The notes under the pieces are model-generated. The model made no database searches, had not been told where the DNA came from, and saw only the letters and a list, made by a program, of their open reading frames with translations. From Fibrobacteres bacterium CG2_30_45_31 (GTDB taxonomy: Bacteria > Fibrobacterota > Fibrobacteria > Fibrobacterales > Fibrobacteraceae), in contig MNYL01000137.1 of NCBI GenBank assembly GCA_001873075.1, positions 1 to 5,687 on the forward strand: a DNA stretch of 5,687 nt, written 5' to 3'. Of the stretch, positions 1 through 5,687 are shown in pieces. The first letter of the stretch is position 1. Each line of letters starts with the position of its first letter. The translations under genes were made by a program, and so were the position numbers.

Positions 1-753
1 AACATCCCTATCGCCCTTCATTTGGACCATGGTGATACCTTTGAACTTTGCAAGTCCTGTATCGATATGAGCTTCTCTTCTGTGATGATTGACGGTTCTC
101 ACCACTCTTTCGAAGACAACATTGCTCTTACTAAGAAAGTGGTTGAGTACGCTCATCAGTTCGATGTCACCGTAGAAGCCGAACTCGGCGTTCTCGCCGG
201 TGTGGAAGACGAAGTTTCCTCTGCTGTTTCTCACTACACCAAGCCAGAAGAAGTGATCGAATTCGTGACCAAGACAGGTTGTGACTCTCTCGCTATCTCT
301 ATCGGCACTAGCCATGGCGCAAACAAGTTCACTCCGGCGCAGTGCACTCGCAATGCCGATGGTGTCCTCGTTCCTCCTCCACTCGCATTCAACGTTCTCG
401 CTGAAATTGAAAAGAAGCTTCCTGGCTTCCCAATCGTATTGCATGGTTCTTCCTCCGTTCCTCAGGACAAGGTCAATATCATCAACCAATACGGTGGCGC
501 TCTCAAGGATGCCGTAGGTATCCCAGAAGAACAACTCCGCAAGGCTGCAAAGTCTGCTGTTTGTAAGATCAACATTGACTCCGATGGTCGTCTCGCAATG
601 ACTGCAGCAATCCGCGAAGTTTTCGCCAAGTCCCCTGCAGAATTTGACCCTCGTAAATATTTGGGCCCAGCCCGTGAAAGTTTGAAAGAACTCTACAAAG
701 CAAAGAACCTCAACGTTCTCGGCTCTGCAAATCGTGTTCCTTTTGTGAAATAA
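1..753 (+). CDS. fba: Class II fructose-1,6-bisphosphate aldolase, 5'-truncated by the window edge
   Basis: This cytoplasmic enzyme reversibly cleaves fructose 1,6-bisphosphate into dihydroxyacetone phosphate and glyceraldehyde 3-phosphate (glycolysis/gluconeogenesis) with a divalent metal, usually zinc. The frame is open from base 1 to the TAA at 751-753, giving 250 visible residues; the family is usually about 310-350, so roughly 60-90 N-terminal residues lie outside the window. The TTG at 22-24 is an internal Leu codon, not a start. Numbering from the first visible residue, the metal/active-site pattern is complete: LDHG with the catalytic Asp9 and metal ligand His10, VEAELG (Glu61), GTSHG (His105), VLHGSSSVP (His148), and the KINIDSDGR phosphate/substrate-binding motif. 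The C-terminal half matches class II aldolases of the Bacteroidota/Fibrobacterota kind. Codon choice (many C-ending codons such as CTC and TTC) differs from the A/T-ending codons of the kinase gene, which fits high expression. A strong terminator follows 17 bases after the stop. The call is firm; a tagatose-bisphosphate aldolase is the only near alternative. Confidence 0.95.
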   Translation, partial: NIPIALHLDHGDTFELCKSCIDMSFSSVMIDGSHHSFEDNIALTKKVVEYAHQFDVTVEAELGVLAGVEDEVSSAVSHYTKPEEVIEFVTKTGCDSLAISIGTSHGANKFTPAQCTRNADGVLVPPPLAFNVLAEIEKKLPGFPIVLHGSSSVPQDKVNIINQYGGALKDAVGIPEEQLRKAAKSAVCKINIDSDGRLAMTAAIREVFAKSPAEFDPRKYLGPARESLKELYKAKNLNVLGSANRVPFVK

Positions 754-770
754 TTTTCACCGCTATTTCA

Positions 771-806
771 AACACCCTTAGGCCGATGGTCTAGGGGTGT
801 TTTTTG
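771..806 (+). terminator. Rho-independent terminator of the aldolase gene
   Basis: Bases 771-784 pair with 788-801 around a GAT triloop. The outer 11 pairs are strong (ACACCCTTAG against CTAGGGGTGT, one G-U) and the inner three include one more G-U. A six-base T run (800-805) follows directly. It starts 17 bases after the aldolase stop codon, the normal position for an intrinsic terminator. There is no comparable A-tract on the left side, so it appears to work only on the + strand. Confidence 0.92.
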
Positions 807-811
807 TATGT

Positions 812-872
812 GATAAATATTTTTTTGATTTTTTTTTGATTCTTGTACTTTCTAGAAAACGAAATATTTATC
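812..872. repeat. Perfect 11-bp inverted repeat flanking the probable promoter of the small-gene pair
   Basis: GATAAATATTT at 812-822 is the exact reverse complement of AAATATTTATC at 862-872; the arms are 39 bases apart. The interval is T-rich and contains two copies of a T-run followed by GATT (ending near 830 and 841) and a 10-bp palindrome TTTCTAGAAA at 849-858. The right arm overlaps the likely -10 region. This could be a pair of sites for a dimeric regulator, or chance in A+T-rich DNA, since the arms contain only one G/C base each. It lies 26 bases before the start of the 58-residue gene. Confidence 0.5.
843..870 (+). promoter_or_regulatory. Candidate sigma-70-type promoter for the small-gene pair
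   Basis: A promoter is expected here because the aldolase terminator ends at 806 and the next gene starts at 898. The best pairing I can see is TTGTAC (843-848) and TATTTA (865-870) with a 16-base spacer. The -10 match is poor (three of six), and TTGATT at 836-841 is an alternative -35. The region is strongly A+T-rich upstream, which could act as an UP-like element. The exact boxes are uncertain. Confidence 0.3.
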
Positions 873-888
873 TTAAAAATATCATTCT

Positions 889-893
889 AGAGG
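889..893 (+). promoter_or_regulatory. Ribosome binding site of the 58-residue gene
   Basis: AGAGG lies four bases before the ATG at 898. It is the only Shine-Dalgarno-like sequence near this start and supports reading the short frame from 898 as a real gene. Confidence 0.6.
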
Positions 894-897
894 TTTT

Positions 898-1074
898 ATG
901 TTCTGGTTACGCTTTATTGGAGCTATACTGATGGTATGTGGTATCGTTGATATCACACTCTATCGTTTTGCTCATATAAACTTTCTAGGCATCGCATGGT
1001 CCGCTTACGCATTGGGTTTATTGGGTCTTTTTTTAGCCGAAATGGGCACAGAAGAAGTCTCAGAAGAAAAATGA
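898..1074 (+). CDS. Small two-segment membrane protein of unknown function (58 aa)
   Basis: I do not recognise the family. The frame runs from ATG 898 to TGA 1072-1074 and gives 58 residues. Two hydrophobic stretches, about residues 3-22 (FIGAILMVCGIV core) and 28-47 (NFLGIAWSAYALGLLGLFL), suggest a helical hairpin in the inner membrane. They are joined by a short loop containing TLYRFAHI, and the protein ends in a charged acidic tail (EEVSEEK). Evidence that it is a gene: an AGAGG site at proper spacing, a preceding terminator and promoter-like region, membrane-protein composition throughout, and a stop that overlaps the next gene's start in ATGA. That overlap makes translational coupling to the zinc-ribbon gene likely. 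A role together with that protein in a membrane complex is inference only. Confidence 0.75.
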   Translation: MFWLRFIGAILMVCGIVDITLYRFAHINFLGIAWSAYALGLLGLFLAEMGTEEVSEEK

Positions 1075-1316
1075 AAAACATTTGTCCCCATTGTGGTGCA
1101 GAACTTGCCCCAAAGGCGATAGCCTGTCAGAGTTGCGGAAGTGACGCCCAAACCGGGTGGTCTGAAGGAGCTTCTGTGGATTGGGAACTTCCTGATTACG
1201 ATGAAATCATTGAAAATGAATTTGGAAATAAAAAAAAGGCTCATTGGCCTGTTATAGTAATTTCTTGCATATTGGTAGCGGCTCTCATTATTACCTTCAC
1301 AAGTATATTCTTCTAA
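1071..1316 (+). CDS. Zinc-ribbon protein with C-terminal membrane anchor (81 aa)
   Basis: A small membrane-anchored zinc-ribbon protein; its function is unknown. Three parts are visible. Residues 5-22 form a zinc ribbon with Cys5/Cys8 (CPHC) and Cys19/Cys22 (CQSC), likely binding one zinc. Residues about 30-52 are acidic and tryptophan-containing (WELPDYDEIIENEFG), a segment that, from memory, recurs in small zinc-ribbon proteins of several phyla. Residues 59-81 are one membrane helix preceded by KKK, which places the ribbon in the cytoplasm. The start at 1071 is preferred over an in-frame ATG at 996 because 996 would add 25 residues lying inside the upstream gene, whereas 1071 gives an ATGA overlap and begins right at the ribbon. 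A weak purine-rich stretch (1062-1070) is the only ribosome site, which fits coupling to the upstream gene. The TAA stop at 1314-1316 overlaps the stop of the convergent kinase gene. Confidence 0.85.
   Translation: MKNICPHCGAELAPKAIACQSCGSDAQTGWSEGASVDWELPDYDEIIENEFGNKKKAHWPVIVISCILVAALIITFTSIFF
1230..1250 (-). terminator. Candidate terminator of the kinase operon, inside the zinc-ribbon gene
   Basis: Read on the minus strand, AGGC (1250-1247) pairs with GCCT (1240-1237) around a six-base loop, followed directly by a run of eight T (1237-1230). It lies about 63 bases past the kinase TAG stop, which is a sensible place. The stem is only four pairs, so this is a weak candidate. The same bases encode the NKKKAHWP segment of the zinc-ribbon protein. 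Confidence 0.3.
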
Positions 1317-4300
1317 ACGCTAATCTCCTGTTTTATCTTTTCAGAAATCTCAGCGGCTAAATCAAAGTCAAAGTCTCCGATAGCATCATGAAGACTTTTT
1401 AATTGAGTTGTCAAAGACTCGCTATAATGTATTTTAGAAACGGAATCCAATAATTCACGACATTGAGCTGGCGCACAATCTTCAATAAATGGAGCTAGTT
1501 CTTCAAGCATCGTTCTGAGCTTTGTAACTCCATCTGGATCTTCTAGCAAAGGTCCTTCATTCACGTCAACAACTTCATCCATGGCAGAGGGCAACGCGAT
1601 GCGAATCTGCTCAATCAAGACATTCAACAAAGAATCAAAATCGACAAGTTTGGCAAAAACGTCTTTATCTTCAACAAGGCCCAATTCAATTTCCGCCGCA
1701 AGAGCTTGCAAACGTTCGGCTCCAATAGTTCCCCCCATTCCCTTGATGGTATGTGCCATTCGCATGGCGGTCTCTTTATCCTTCTTCTCAATTAAAGCGC
1801 GAATTGTGGAGGCATAATCGGCAAAATCAGTCACAAAACGTTTCAGCACTTTGACATATATCTGCTTACTTCCTGCGGAACGATAAAGTCCAATAGTAGG
1901 ATCAAAATTTTGAATAGAGGCAAAGGCCGCGAGGAATGGATCTTTTTTTGTTGCCCCAATTAGCTTAATGGGTTCGGGCTGATCTTGATCTGGATTGTCA
2001 CTCATCAAAGGTAGCCACCGCGCTAATTCTTGGTATAGGAGATTGGGATCAATGGGTTTAGTAATATGGGCGTTCATGCCCGCAGCAAGGCTTAGTTCTG
2101 CATCTCCTTGTAGAGCACGAGCACTCATAGCCAAAATAGGCAATGATTTAAATATAGAGTTAGGTAAGGCTCGAATCAGTTTTGTTGCAGTCATCCCATC
2201 CATCACTGGCATTTGCAAATCCATAAGAACCAAAGCATAAGTTTGTTTCTGAACTTGCTTAACGGCCTCATCCCCATTCCCCACAACATCCACTTTCAAA
2301 CCCACATGATGCAATAACTCAATTGCCAATTCCTGATTCACCAAGTTATCCTCAGCCAACAATATAAGAGCTTCTTTAAAGACAAATTTCTTTAATTTTT
2401 TGTCCTTCCCTTCTGATAATCCATGTTTATAGCCAAAAACGCCGAGAATGGCATCTACAATATTTGTCGATTGGTATGGTTTAGAAATAAAGCCCTTAAA
2501 ACCAGACAGAGCTGCCTTTTGAAGAGTTTCCTCATCATTCTGAGAAGAAAGCATCAATAGACTTGGCATATTTCCACTGCGTTCATGAATTTTTTCAGCG
2601 GTTTCAATCGCAGTCATCCCTGGCATTTCCGAGTCCAGTAAAACCAATTTATAGGGATCATTTTGCTTTTCCGCCAGATCATACATCACAAGCGCCTCAT
2701 TCCCCGAAGAGGCGACATCTACCAGGAAAGACAATGACTTCATAATTTTCTGTAAAATTCGAAGTGAAGTTTGATTGTCATCGGCGACCAAAGTTCGCAT
2801 ACCACATAAGCGAGAATCAATTGAATTTTCGGGTTCCTTTTCTTCTTCATAGGGCAAAGTAACGGTAAAGAAAAAACGGCTCCCCTTCCCCACTTCACTT
2901 TCCACCTGCAAACTACCACCCATTAACTCGACAAGAGACTTAGAAATCGCCAAACCTAAACCAGTGCCCCCATATTTGCGAGTAGTCGAACCATCTGCTT
3001 GGCTAAACATTTGAAATAAACGATCCATCTGTACTTGATTCATCCCGATTCCAGTATCCCGCACAGCAAAAAAGATGTCAACAGAATTTTCACTTTTACG
3101 AGTCAAATTCAACTCAAGGACAATTTCCCCTTTTTCGGTAAATTTGCTCGCGTTATTCACCAAATTCGTCAAAACCTGAGATAAATGAAGAGGATCGCCC
3201 AAAAGTCTAGAAGGAACCGCAGGATCAATATCTGCAAGGAGCTCAATGGGGCGCCCCGCGAGACGCACTTCTGCAAGCGATAAAACATCATCTACAGTAT
3301 CACGCACAGTAAACGGTATGGATTCCAACTCCTGCTTCTTCGCTTCAATTTTCGAAAAATCCAATATGTCATTAATAATTCCTAACAATGACTTAGCAGC
3401 ACGACTGATCCTATCCACATACTGATGCTGGCGAGGAGATAGATCCGTTTCCAACGTAAGATGTGACATTCCAATAATGGCATTCATCGGAGTTCTGATT
3501 TCATGACTCATATTGGCCAAGAACTCACTTTTTGCCTTTGTCGCTTTTTCTGCTTCTTCTCGTGCTTCCACAACTTCGGTAATGTTCGAAAGCGAAAACA
3601 TATAACCAATAATAGAGTCTTTCGCCATCAAAGGAACGGCTTCTGCTCGGCACCAAATCTTCTCGGTTTTCTTAATAACCATGGAGAAATTACCAGTCCA
3701 AGCTACCCCTTCTTCAAAAACCAAAGAAGGAAGATCTAATATGTCTCGCGGAACACCCAGAGATTCAAAATCATCATAACCCATTCCAATAAGAGATTTC
3801 CAATCTCTATCAAAAATTTCGCCAACACGTCTTGACACATAGTTAATCTTCAAATCGCTATCAAATATTATAAGAACTGAACGGGAGGATGTCATGACGG
3901 CATCAAGAATCGAATCCTTACGCACCACACTCGTTTCATCAGATACTAAAAAGAGAAAACGAATAGAGGCATCGTCTTCTACCAGAATACGGAAGGTTAT
4001 ATTCCACCAAAAAATTTCTCCCGTTACAGATTTTATAGGCAAAAGAATGCGACTTTCTTCTTCACTTAATGTGCCACCCTTATTTAAAACGTGTAACACA
4101 AATTCACGATATTCAGGATTCGGAATAATATCCCAAAGACTTTTACCTCGCAAATCATGCCAATTTTCGATTCCTAGCATTGTTGCAATATTAGCGCTTG
4201 CATGCAAAATTTTATAATCAAAATCGGTAAGCATCAAAGAAAGGAATCGACTCCCGAGCATCGTATCAAAAAGAGTGCTCGAATCTACACTTTCCGATAA

Positions 4301-5284
4301 ATCATCTGAAACCGTATATCGAAAAAGAAATTTGCTCATCGCAAAAGTCACAAGAATAAGCAAACCTAAAGTGATCCCCGCAAAAAAAATCAATTGACCA
4401 CTACGATCCTCTAACATCGCCACCGCTTTATTGTGTGGCACAATGTATATCAGATGGAAAGGCATTTTTTGTAGCGGTGCCATCATGGCCGTATATTCCC
4501 TTCCCAACGAATCCGTAAACTCTATACTTTGGACAACTCCAAATTCTGCGGAATCAACATCAAATTTTCCAGAGGTATAAGCCAGAAGGGAATAGACACT
4601 GTCAAGAGTAATAGAACCTAAATTAGTTTGATAAGGAAAATGCGTGAGAATACTATCTGCCGTATTATCGACAAGCATCGTAATACCGCCACCCTCTTTT
4701 GAAAGCATAGACAAATCACCACGCAACTCATCAAGATCCAAATCTTGAGCCAATACCCCACGAACTCTATTTCTGCGATCCCAAACGGGATAAGACATAG
4801 TTAAAACTCGCTTCTTTCCTTTCCCATTAACATTAGGGCCAGAAAAAGCCAAACCTCGATTGCGATTTGCCTCTAAATACCATGCCTTGGTTCTGGGTTC
4901 AGCATGTCCTGGGTCCAGTTTTAGGCCTTTGCCACTAATGTAGGCTCCATCAGAAGATCCGTAATAAGTATCCACGATGATCGCTTTCCGTGAAGGAAAA
5001 CTCAAAAGTTCCCATCTTATGCTAGAATTCTTCGGCTGACGAACCTGTATTTTTTTTTGGAAGTCCTTGAAAGGAGCCACATATGAATTGATCGATTTTT
5101 CAAAGGATTCCGTAAGTTGTACAAGCGTTTTTCTCGACTCTGTATAGGCGGATTCCAAAAGGAACGAACGCAAATACATTACAAAAGCGATAAAACAAAG
5201 AATAGACGCTAACAGGGTCGGAAGAGAATAGACCCACAATATGCGTTGTCTTAAACGCCGTTTGCGTCCTAAATGCTCACTCAA
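1313..5284 (-). CDS. Membrane hybrid histidine kinase: dCache-PAS-PAS-HisKA-HATPase-REC-REC-Hpt
   Basis: A 1323-residue inner-membrane sensor kinase with a full internal phosphorelay. After a basic N-terminus (RKRRLRQR), membrane helices at about 16-39 and 297-321 flank a periplasmic dCache-type sensor (about 45-290; SSDGAYISGKG, KAWYLEA, LAQDLDLDEL). Two PAS domains follow (about 335-452 and 457-568), then a helical linker. HisKA carries NMSHEIRTPMN with phospho-acceptor His594. The HATPase has its N box (NLVNNASKF, 707-715), DTGIGM (743-748), LFQMFSQAD (756-764) and GGTGLGLAIS (772-781). Receiver 1 (about 829-948) has D835/D836, D884 and K935; receiver 2 (about 971-1092) has E978/D979, D1022, S1054 and K1076. 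Hpt has AHTIKGMGG with His1178. A helical tail of about 85 residues ends the protein. All catalytic residues look intact. The start is TTG at 5284: it has AAGGA nine bases upstream, overlaps the HD-GYP stop as TTGA, and the next Met (37) would destroy the first membrane helix. The gene is probably co-expressed with the HD-GYP gene. The signal is unknown. Confidence 0.95.
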   Translation of the reverse strand: MSEHLGRKRRLRQRILWVYSLPTLLASILCFIAFVMYLRSFLLESAYTESRKTLVQLTESFEKSINSYVAPFKDFQKKIQVRQPKNSSIRWELLSFPSRKAIIVDTYYGSSDGAYISGKGLKLDPGHAEPRTKAWYLEANRNRGLAFSGPNVNGKGKKRVLTMSYPVWDRRNRVRGVLAQDLDLDELRGDLSMLSKEGGGITMLVDNTADSILTHFPYQTNLGSITLDSVYSLLAYTSGKFDVDSAEFGVVQSIEFTDSLGREYTAMMAPLQKMPFHLIYIVPHNKAVAMLEDRSGQLIFFAGITLGLLILVTFAMSKFLFRYTVSDDLSESVDSSTLFDTMLGSRFLSLMLTDFDYKILHASANIATMLGIENWHDLRGKSLWDIIPNPEYREFVLHVLNKGGTLSEEESRILLPIKSVTGEIFWWNITFRILVEDDASIRFLFLVSDETSVVRKDSILDAVMTSSRSVLIIFDSDLKINYVSRRVGEIFDRDWKSLIGMGYDDFESLGVPRDILDLPSLVFEEGVAWTGNFSMVIKKTEKIWCRAEAVPLMAKDSIIGYMFSLSNITEVVEAREEAEKATKAKSEFLANMSHEIRTPMNAIIGMSHLTLETDLSPRQHQYVDRISRAAKSLLGIINDILDFSKIEAKKQELESIPFTVRDTVDDVLSLAEVRLAGRPIELLADIDPAVPSRLLGDPLHLSQVLTNLVNNASKFTEKGEIVLELNLTRKSENSVDIFFAVRDTGIGMNQVQMDRLFQMFSQADGSTTRKYGGTGLGLAISKSLVELMGGSLQVESEVGKGSRFFFTVTLPYEEEKEPENSIDSRLCGMRTLVADDNQTSLRILQKIMKSLSFLVDVASSGNEALVMYDLAEKQNDPYKLVLLDSEMPGMTAIETAEKIHERSGNMPSLLMLSSQNDEETLQKAALSGFKGFISKPYQSTNIVDAILGVFGYKHGLSEGKDKKLKKFVFKEALILLAEDNLVNQELAIELLHHVGLKVDVVGNGDEAVKQVQKQTYALVLMDLQMPVMDGMTATKLIRALPNSIFKSLPILAMSARALQGDAELSLAAGMNAHITKPIDPNLLYQELARWLPLMSDNPDQDQPEPIKLIGATKKDPFLAAFASIQNFDPTIGLYRSAGSKQIYVKVLKRFVTDFADYASTIRALIEKKDKETAMRMAHTIKGMGGTIGAERLQALAAEIELGLVEDKDVFAKLVDFDSLLNVLIEQIRIALPSAMDEVVDVNEGPLLEDPDGVTKLRTMLEELAPFIEDCAPAQCRELLDSVSKIHYSESLTTQLKSLHDAIGDFDFDLAAEISEKIKQEISV
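1370..1400 (+). terminator. Candidate terminator of the small-gene pair, inside the kinase 3' end
   Basis: AAAGTCT (1370-1376) pairs perfectly with AGACTTT (1392-1398), and a run of five T (1396-1400) completes the arrangement. It begins about 54 bases past the zinc-ribbon stop. The loop is long (15 bases) and the stem only 3/7 G+C, so strength is doubtful. No better hairpin is seen near 1316 on the + strand. Confidence 0.3.
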
Positions 5285-5687
5285 TCGGTAAAATCCTTAT
5301 AAACGCCTGGAAGTTTATCCGCGATTTCTTTAAATGCGTCAACTATATCGGGATCAAAATGCGATCCGCAACCCTCAAGGATAATATTTACAGCATCCTC
5401 ATGGGACATCGGTTCTTTATAAACTCTTTTTGATACCAAAGCATCATACACATCAGCGACCGCCATTAATCGAGCGCCGATTGGAATATTTTCTCCCTTT
5501 AAACCCTCTGGATAACCTGTACCATCCCATTTTTCGTGATGGCTTTTCGCAATTTGGGCAGCAACAATGACCATCGGATCATTATGAAGTTCAAACGTCG
5601 CTGATTCCAGCACTTCATAACCCAAAATTGTGTGTCCTTTCATTTGATCCATTTCTTCGGGAGTCAAACGACCGGGCTTCCTCAAAA
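5281..5687 (-). CDS. HD-GYP domain phosphodiesterase, C-terminal part (5' end outside the window)
   Basis: HD-GYP proteins hydrolyse cyclic di-GMP to pGpG and/or GMP at a metal centre in the cytoplasm. The visible 135 codons cover the second half of the domain. Numbered from the codon at 5685-5683: the KPGRLTPEE segment, MKGHT with His18, the hallmark HHEKWDGTGYP with His49-His50-Glu51 and GYP at 57-59, IPIGARLMAVADVYDAL with Asp78, and GSHFDPDIVDAF near 107-118. These match active HD-GYP proteins. The N-terminal 'HD' pair lies beyond the window, as would any receiver or sensor domain. The TTG at 5685-5683 is an internal Leu codon, because homologues read through this point (usually ILRKPGRLT), so the gene is cut by the window edge and does not start there. 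The TGA stop (5283-5281) overlaps the TTG start of the kinase. The pairing suggests it is the output regulator of that kinase; whether it carries a receiver domain cannot be seen. Confidence 0.93.
   Translation of the reverse strand, partial: LRKPGRLTPEEMDQMKGHTILGYEVLESATFELHNDPMVIVAAQIAKSHHEKWDGTGYPEGLKGENIPIGARLMAVADVYDALVSKRVYKEPMSHEDAVNIILEGCGSHFDPDIVDAFKEIADKLPGVYKDFTD
5294..5298 (-). promoter_or_regulatory. Ribosome binding site that decides the TTG start of the kinase
   Basis: On the minus strand AAGGA (5298-5294) lies nine bases before the TTG at 5284-5282, within the last codons of the HD-GYP gene. It supports the TTG start, since no ATG or GTG exists in frame before residue 36. 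Confidence 0.7.

Noticed and set aside
22..24. Apparent start of the aldolase at the TTG codon 22
   Set aside because: The frame is open back to base 1 and the preceding residues (NIPIALH) belong to the conserved strand before the LDHG active-site motif; the gene is simply cut by the window edge.
281..517. 78-codon frame inside the aldolase
   Set aside because: Low-complexity Ser/Leu-rich product in a shifted frame of a well-conserved enzyme; a shadow of biased codon use.
812..872. Inverted repeat as ends of a miniature insertion element
   Set aside because: No flanking target duplication was seen, the element would be only 61 bp, and it sits neatly in a promoter region.
996..1070. Longer version of the zinc-ribbon protein starting at ATG 996
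   Set aside because: The added 25 residues lie within the 58-residue gene in another frame and show no domain; the ATG at 1071 begins directly before the ribbon and gives a typical ATGA overlap.
1005..1244. 79-codon minus-strand frame opposite the small genes
   Set aside because: It runs antisense to two better supported genes, has no recognisable domain and no ribosome site that I can see.
1581..4217. Five plus-strand frames of 60-107 codons opposite the kinase (1581, 1995, 2563, 3503, 3894)
   Set aside because: All are antisense to intact kinase domains, with no conserved motif or supporting start signal.
5683..5685. TTG at 5685 as the real start of a short stand-alone HD-GYP protein
   Set aside because: The residue falls in the conserved ILRKPGRLT segment in mid-domain, and the HD metal ligands would be missing; truncation by the window edge explains it.

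Overview
The window looks like chromosomal DNA from a Gram-negative anaerobe of the Fibrobacter type. This placement rests on recognition of the class II aldolase C-terminus (with its characteristic 'PPPLAF' insert and 'KYLGPARESLK' tail), moderate A+T content in the accessory genes, and a large hybrid kinase next to an HD-GYP protein. No rRNA or other taxonomic marker is present, so the placement is tentative. There are no RNA genes, CRISPR arrays, insertion sequences or phage genes.

Layout, left to right. (1) Bases 1-753 (+) hold the 3' three-quarters of a class II fructose-bisphosphate aldolase gene, closed by a strong hairpin plus T-tract terminator at 771-806. (2) Bases 807-897 are a very A+T-rich spacer with a perfect 11-bp inverted repeat (812-822 / 862-872) around a probable weak promoter. 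(3) Bases 898-1316 (+) hold two small genes joined by an ATGA stop/start overlap: a 58-residue protein with two membrane segments and an 81-residue zinc-ribbon protein with a C-terminal membrane anchor. (4) Bases 1313-5284 (-) encode a 1323-residue membrane hybrid histidine kinase (dCache sensor, two PAS, HisKA, HATPase, two receiver domains, Hpt, C-terminal helical tail). (5) Bases 5281-5687 (-) hold the 3' part of an HD-GYP cyclic-di-GMP phosphodiesterase-type gene, upstream of the kinase in the same operon and cut by the window edge.

How the genes fit together. The HD-GYP gene and the kinase gene overlap by TTGA (TGA stop, TTG start), so they are probably co-translated. A periplasmic signal read by the kinase, relayed H594 to receiver Asp to Hpt H1178, could end in control of cyclic-di-GMP breakdown; this pairing is inference from gene order. 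The small-gene pair and the kinase operon run towards each other and their stop codons overlap at 1313-1316 (CTAA), leaving no intergenic space. Each transcript's best candidate terminator lies inside the opposing gene. The aldolase is a separate, probably highly expressed, central-metabolism gene. The least explained item is the pair of small membrane proteins behind the inverted-repeat promoter region.
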